Source: CAIKBL01 sp043734785 (GTDB lineage Bacteria; Pseudomonadota; Gammaproteobacteria; Ga0077536). Taken from it: a stretch of DNA of 7,863 nt. The stretch covers positions 1 through 7,863 of the forward strand of contig JAYTEX010000222.1 in NCBI GenBank assembly GCA_043734785.1, in the 5' to 3' direction. Position 1 is the first letter of the stretch. Each line of letters opens with the position of its first letter. Positions 4,534-7,863 of the stretch are shown one piece after another. The notes under the pieces are model-generated. The model did not search any database. It was given only the letters and a program-made list of their open reading frames with translations, and was not told where the DNA came from. A program made the position numbers and the translations under genes.

Positions 4534-6054
4534 TTAGATTTTTTTCCAATCATAGGCCTGTTCGAAGGCGTGCGCAGCCCGCAGAATCGTCGCTTCGCAG
4601 AAATGTCGCGCCACCAGCATGAGGCCGATCGGCAGTCCTTGTGACATCCCGCTCGGCAGGTTGATTGCGGGATGGCCGGTCACATTAAACGGGCTGGTGT
4701 TGGGCAGCATTTCCAAGGCCCGCGCGCAGTATTCTTCGCGGGGTGCATCCGGCGCCGGAATGCGCGTCGCTTTGAGGGGTAAGGTCGGCATCAACAGCAG
4801 ATCGACTTCGCCGAGCGCGGCATCGTAGGCGGCACGCAGCAGCCGGGCCAGATTCTGCGCCTTGGCATAGAAGCGGCCGTGATACTTCTGTTGCAAATAC
4901 TCGCCCGTTAACAGCACCAATTTGGTGGTCTCCGACAGATCGTTGGCGCGGGTCTGGAAGCCACGCGCGAACACATCGAGCAGGCTGGTGGTGTAGTGGC
5001 CTTTCCAGTTGGTGCCCATCGAATGGCCTTTCAGCATTAATTGCGTCGCGCCTTCCACTGCGATCCCGGTCCAGATGTGTTGGCCCTCGCGATGCCAGGG
5101 AATGGAAACGGTGGACACCACCGCGCCGAGTGCCTCAAAGCGTCCTGCGGCCTGCCGCACCGAGGCGTCTACGTCAGGTTCCGAGAGACCAGGCCAGCCG
5201 AAGCCTTCGGTCACGATGCCGATCTTAAGGCCTTTGATATCCCCGCTCAGCGCCTGCGTATACGCCGCCGTCTGCACGGCATACTGGCGCGGGTCGAGAC
5301 CGTCCTCGCCGGCGATGACCTCCAGCAGCAGCGCGCAGTCGGCGACTGTGCGCGTAATGGGTCCGAGGTGATCCAAGGTGGCCTCGATCGGGAACGCGCC
5401 GGTATACGGCACCAGCCCATGGGTGGGCTTCAAGCCGACGGTGCCGCACCAGGCACTCGGGATCCGGATCGATCCGCCTTGATCACCCCCGATTGCCATA
5501 TCGACTTCGCCCGCCGCGACCAATGCCGCGCTACCTGCAGACGAGCCCCCCGACGTGCGGGTGTGGTCATACGGGTTTAAGGTCGGGCCGTTATCGCTGG
5601 TGTGGCTGCCGCCGGAGAAACACAGGCTTTCGCAGTCTGCTTTGCCTACGATCTCGCCGCCGGCGTCGAGAATCCGAGTGACGAGCGTCGCGTCGATGTC
5701 CGGCACATAGCCTTCCAGCACCGAGGTGCCGTTCATCATCGGGATCCCGGCGACACAGATGTTGTCTTTGATCGCAATGCGTTTGCCAAGCAACAAACCG
5801 CTATTGGCGCCCTTGACCGAGCATTTCTGATACCAGGCGTTCAGGGGATCCTCGGCACGATCTGGGCGATAACCGCCGGCGCGTGGATACTTCACCGGCA
5901 GGGTTGGCTCTGGCAGCGCCTGTAAGCGTTGGTAAGACGCCAGAGTGCCGGCCATCAAGCCCTGAAATGAAGCGAGATCCGCCTCGCTGAGATCGAGTCC
6001 AAATTGGCTCGCGATTGTTTGAATTTCATCCAGGGTCGGGGTTTTTACGATCAT
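4534..6054 (-). CDS. Amidase of the nitrile hydratase operon, amidase signature family
   Basis: This 506-residue cytoplasmic amidase is predicted to convert the amide released by nitrile hydratase to acid and ammonia. The triad is complete: Lys96 in AIKDNICVAG, Ser171 in TSGGSSAGS and Ser195 in DQGGSIRIP. The positions fall at exactly the numbers known for the Rhodococcus nitrile-hydratase-linked amidase (96/171/195), so no insertions are likely in the N-terminal part. VGLKPTHGLVPYTG follows. GGAAGGA lies 9 nt before the ATG. It is the first gene of the minus-strand operon, so the operon promoter should lie in 6055-6320. A TATAAC that could be a -10 box is at 6160-6155, but I see no convincing -35. 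It is related to the amidase at 941-2464 throughout. Confidence 0.95.
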   Translation of the reverse strand: MIVKTPTLDEIQTIASQFGLDLSEADLASFQGLMAGTLASYQRLQALPEPTLPVKYPRAGGYRPDRAEDPLNAWYQKCSVKGANSGLLLGKRIAIKDNICVAGIPMMNGTSVLEGYVPDIDATLVTRILDAGGEIVGKADCESLCFSGGSHTSDNGPTLNPYDHTRTSGGSSAGSAALVAAGEVDMAIGGDQGGSIRIPSAWCGTVGLKPTHGLVPYTGAFPIEATLDHLGPITRTVADCALLLEVIAGEDGLDPRQYAVQTAAYTQALSGDIKGLKIGIVTEGFGWPGLSEPDVDASVRQAAGRFEALGAVVSTVSIPWHREGQHIWTGIAVEGATQLMLKGHSMGTNWKGHYTTSLLDVFARGFQTRANDLSETTKLVLLTGEYLQQKYHGRFYAKAQNLARLLRAAYDAALGEVDLLLMPTLPLKATRIPAPDAPREEYCARALEMLPNTSPFNVTGHPAINLPSGMSQGLPIGLMLVARHFCEATILRAAHAFEQAYDWKKI

Positions 6055-6321
6055 GGCTGGTTATCCTTCCACGTTCTCGCTGAATCGTTCACACACTGAA
6101 AGCTTGGATATTCCACGCACCCGGAACGCTGGCGACTTCGAAGATGGCGCGGGTGTTATAGGACACCTGCCCCGCCATGCTTGGCGGCGTGCCCCGCAAT
6201 TGAAACATGCGCCCGGGCGGAAGGCTACTCCAGCTTCGGCGCCGGTGATCCGATTCGCGTGAGCGCACGTAGAAGCTAGCGTTGGAGCTAATCCCTCCCA
6301 GCCTACCCCTCTAGGCCGCTT
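6055..6321. other. Divergent intergenic region, possible untranslated RNA
   Basis: No protein gene is supported here; the short frame at 6053-6262 lacks a ribosome binding site and family features. The region must hold the nitrile hydratase operon promoter on the minus strand. On the plus strand it ends in a strong terminator with no gene before it, so a short untranslated RNA is conceivable. Pairing seen by eye: 6126-6132 with 6276-6282, 6136-6139 with 6272-6275, CCGCCA/TGGCGG at 6172-6187, and GGTGT/ACACC at 6152-6167 around the TATA-like sequence. I found no tRNA, SRP RNA or clear riboswitch core. Confidence 0.3.
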
Positions 6322-6356
6322 GCCGCCTGGTCCCCCACCAGGCGGCTTTCTTTGTT
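6322..6356 (+). terminator. Rho-independent terminator
   Basis: GCCGCCTGGT (6322-6331) pairs perfectly with ACCAGGCGGC (6337-6346) around a CCCCC loop, followed by TTTCTTTGTT. The T-rich tract is on the plus strand, so it ends plus-strand transcription. The upstream neighbour is read in the other direction, so the transcript it stops is not explained by any gene in the window. Confidence 0.85.
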
Positions 6357-6384
6357 CACCGTGGCGAGTGATCGCCTGCGGGTT

Positions 6385-6412
6385 TTGCTCATCGCTCAGA
6401 TAAGCTTATCCT
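6385..6412 (+). promoter_or_regulatory. Candidate purK promoter with overlapping palindrome
   Basis: TTGCTC (6385-6390) and TATCCT (6407-6412), 16 nt apart, form a modest sigma70-like pair just past the terminator. The perfect 12-bp palindrome GATAAGCTTATC at 6399-6410 overlaps the -10 side and could be an operator. If transcription starts near 6419, translation from the in-frame ATG at 6413 is excluded. Confidence 0.3.
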
Positions 6413-6463
6413 ATGGCGTTTTCACCTTTGACCGTCGGCCAGCTCTGTCGACACGGGAAAACG

Positions 6464-7624
6464 ATGCCACTCACCCCACCCCAGGAACTCGCCCCAGCGA
6501 CTCACGTCGGTATCGTCGGCGGCGGTCAGCTCGCACGCATGATGGCCGAGGCGGCTCCGCGCATGGGGCTCAAGATCACGGTGCTCGATCCCACCCCAGA
6601 TTGTCCTGCTCGCGAATTCGCGGCGCAGTTAATCGGGGATTTTGATGATCCCGCACAATTGGCCGCGCTGGCACGCGCGTGCGACGTGGTGACCTTGGAT
6701 ATCGAGGCGGTCACCGCTTCCTGCCTGGGAGCGCTGGAGCGCTGTGGTAATCGTGTGGCGCCTTCGGCTCAGGTGCTCGGCATCATCCAGGACAAATTCC
6801 GCCAGAAAGAATTTCTGCGTCAACACGACTTGCCGACCAGCGACTTCCGCGCACTCGTGCCGGGCGACCATGCCGCGCTCGCCTCTTTTGGACTTCCCTG
6901 TGTCATGAAGGCCCGGCGCCATGGTTACGATGGGCGCGGGGTGAAGGTGATCCGTGCCTCGTCTGACGCAGAAGCATTGTTGAAGGTGCCATGTCTCGTA
7001 GAACGCCTGGTGGATATCGACAAGGAACTGGCCGTGATGGTCGCGCGCAATTGGCACGGAGAAATTGCGACTTATCCAGTGGTCGAGGCACAATTCGATG
7101 CCCGCGCCAACATTCTCGATCTCATCCAGGCACCCGCCGGGATCAGCGCCGAGATAGCGGCGCTCTGCCAGGCGCTAGCGTGCCGGATCGTCGAATGCCT
7201 CGATGGCATCGGTATTTTTGGCGTCGAGTTTTTCCTGACCCGCAGCGGCGAAATCTTGATCAACGAAATCTCGCCGCGCCCGCATAATTCAGGCCATTAC
7301 ACCATCGAGGCTTGTACCACCTCGCAGTTCGAGCAACATCTGCGCGCAGTGACGGGCCGGCCACTCGGTCCGACGACCTTGCTGCGGCCCGCCGCGAGCT
7401 TCAATCTGCTGGGAGAGCCCGGCGCGCATGGCGAGCCTCTTTTCCAGGGCTTGGCGCGCGCCAACGACACGCGCGGTGCGGCGGTTCACCTCTACGGCAA
7501 GCGCACGGTAAGGCCGTTTCGGAAGATGGGCCACGTGACGGTGACCGCCACCACGCTCGCGGAGGCGCTGGCCACTGCGCATGCGCTACAGGGCGCACTG
7601 AAAGTGATGGGAGGAGGCACATGA
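6464..7624 (+). CDS. purK: N5-carboxyaminoimidazole ribonucleotide synthase
   Basis: This 386-residue ATP-grasp enzyme makes N5-CAIR from 5-aminoimidazole ribonucleotide, ATP and bicarbonate in de novo purine synthesis. The N-terminal nucleotide-fold motif GIVGGGQLARMM is at 16-27. ATP-grasp features follow: Lys149 in VMKARRHGYDGRG, ELAVMVAR near 188-195, Glu255 in GVEFF and Glu268 in NEISPRPHNSGHYT, then the SQFEQHLRAVTGRPLG block. VVTLDIEAV replaces the more usual EFENV-like segment. The ATG at 6464 was chosen because GGGA lies 5 nt upstream and it leaves a normal short N-terminus. The in-frame ATG at 6413 would add 17 residues, has no ribosome binding site and overlaps the candidate -10 region. 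The stop overlaps the purE start (ATGA). Confidence 0.95.
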   Translation: MPLTPPQELAPATHVGIVGGGQLARMMAEAAPRMGLKITVLDPTPDCPAREFAAQLIGDFDDPAQLAALARACDVVTLDIEAVTASCLGALERCGNRVAPSAQVLGIIQDKFRQKEFLRQHDLPTSDFRALVPGDHAALASFGLPCVMKARRHGYDGRGVKVIRASSDAEALLKVPCLVERLVDIDKELAVMVARNWHGEIATYPVVEAQFDARANILDLIQAPAGISAEIAALCQALACRIVECLDGIGIFGVEFFLTRSGEILINEISPRPHNSGHYTIEACTTSQFEQHLRAVTGRPLGPTTLLRPAASFNLLGEPGAHGEPLFQGLARANDTRGAAVHLYGKRTVRPFRKMGHVTVTATTLAEALATAHALQGALKVMGGGT

Positions 7625-7863
7625 AAAAGCGCGGCAAGGTCACGGCGCCGCTGGTGGGTGTGATCATGGGCAGCACCTCTGATCTCAACGTCATGCAGGC
7701 GGCGGCCGATCTCCTCGCTGAGTTCGCGGTGCCGCACGAAGTGGCGATCGTCTCGGCCCACCGCACGCCGCAGCGGATGTTTGACTATGCCCAAAGCGCG
7801 GCCGAACGAGGGCTGCAGATCATTATCGCCGGCGCGGGCGGCGCGGCGCACTTACCCGGCATG
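7621..7863 (+). CDS. purE: N5-CAIR mutase, 5' part (cut by window end)
   Basis: The first 81 codons of class I PurE are present; the enzyme moves the carboxyl group of N5-CAIR to give CAIR, acting directly after PurK. Visible motifs are VGVIMGSTSDLNVM (12-25), VSAHRTP (44-50, with His47 matching the catalytic His45 of the E. coli enzyme) and IIAGAGGAAHLPGM at the window edge. The start has GGAGGAGG just upstream and overlaps the purK stop as ATGA, so the two genes should be translationally coupled. The gene continues beyond 7863; about half of a normal PurE is visible. The purK-purE order is the reverse of the E. coli purEK operon. Confidence 0.95.
   Translation, partial: MKKRGKVTAPLVGVIMGSTSDLNVMQAAADLLAEFAVPHEVAIVSAHRTPQRMFDYAQSAAERGLQIIIAGAGGAAHLPGM

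Noticed and set aside
6172..6260. Cobalamin riboswitch suggested by CCCCGCAA and GGAAGGC
   Set aside because: These fragments are not followed by the B12-box type end, and the order of conserved segments does not fit the family.

Overview
The window looks like a chromosomal segment from a GC-rich proteobacterium. Supporting signs are the base composition, the Shine-Dalgarno-led genes, a purK/purE pair, and short dispersed repeats of the ATTCC...GGAAT kind that are typical of proteobacterial intergenic DNA. I cannot place the genus.

Layout. Positions 1-940 hold no gene I can support. They are a patchwork of short repeats: a MITE-like element A (1-167 and a truncated copy at 486-644), GTTGGGGTGAGC-type repeats, and a first copy of hairpin element B (655-796). 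A complete amidase-signature amidase follows on the plus strand (941-2464), then a second copy of element B (2518-2669) and a further imperfect hairpin (2748-2794). From 6054 down to 2859 a tight minus-strand operon reads: amidase (506 aa), cobalt-type nitrile hydratase alpha subunit (200 aa), N-terminal half of the beta subunit (103 aa), C-terminal half of the beta subunit (115 aa), nitrile hydratase accessory protein with a His/Asp-rich tail (127 aa). Gaps are 18 nt, 10 nt, a 1-nt overlap and 1 nt. After a roughly 400-bp divergent intergenic region with an unassigned terminator come purK (6464-7624, plus) and the start of purE (7621 to the window end), overlapping as ATGA.

How the genes work together. 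Nitrile hydratase hydrates a nitrile to an amide, and the amidase encoded just upstream hydrolyses the amide to a carboxylic acid and ammonia. The accessory protein belongs to the family that helps build the metal-loaded alpha subunit, and its tail suggests it may also hold metal. The second amidase at 941-2464 is clearly related to the operon amidase and may widen the amide range. purK/purE are housekeeping purine genes and appear unrelated in function.

The most interesting point is the beta subunit, which is divided into two translationally coupled genes. Each has its own ribosome binding site, and each carries one of the two arginines that the family needs around the metal site. That is the three-subunit plan of thiocyanate hydrolase and toyocamycin nitrile hydratase, but here the sequences look like ordinary nitrile hydratase and sit in an amidase-alpha-beta-accessory operon.
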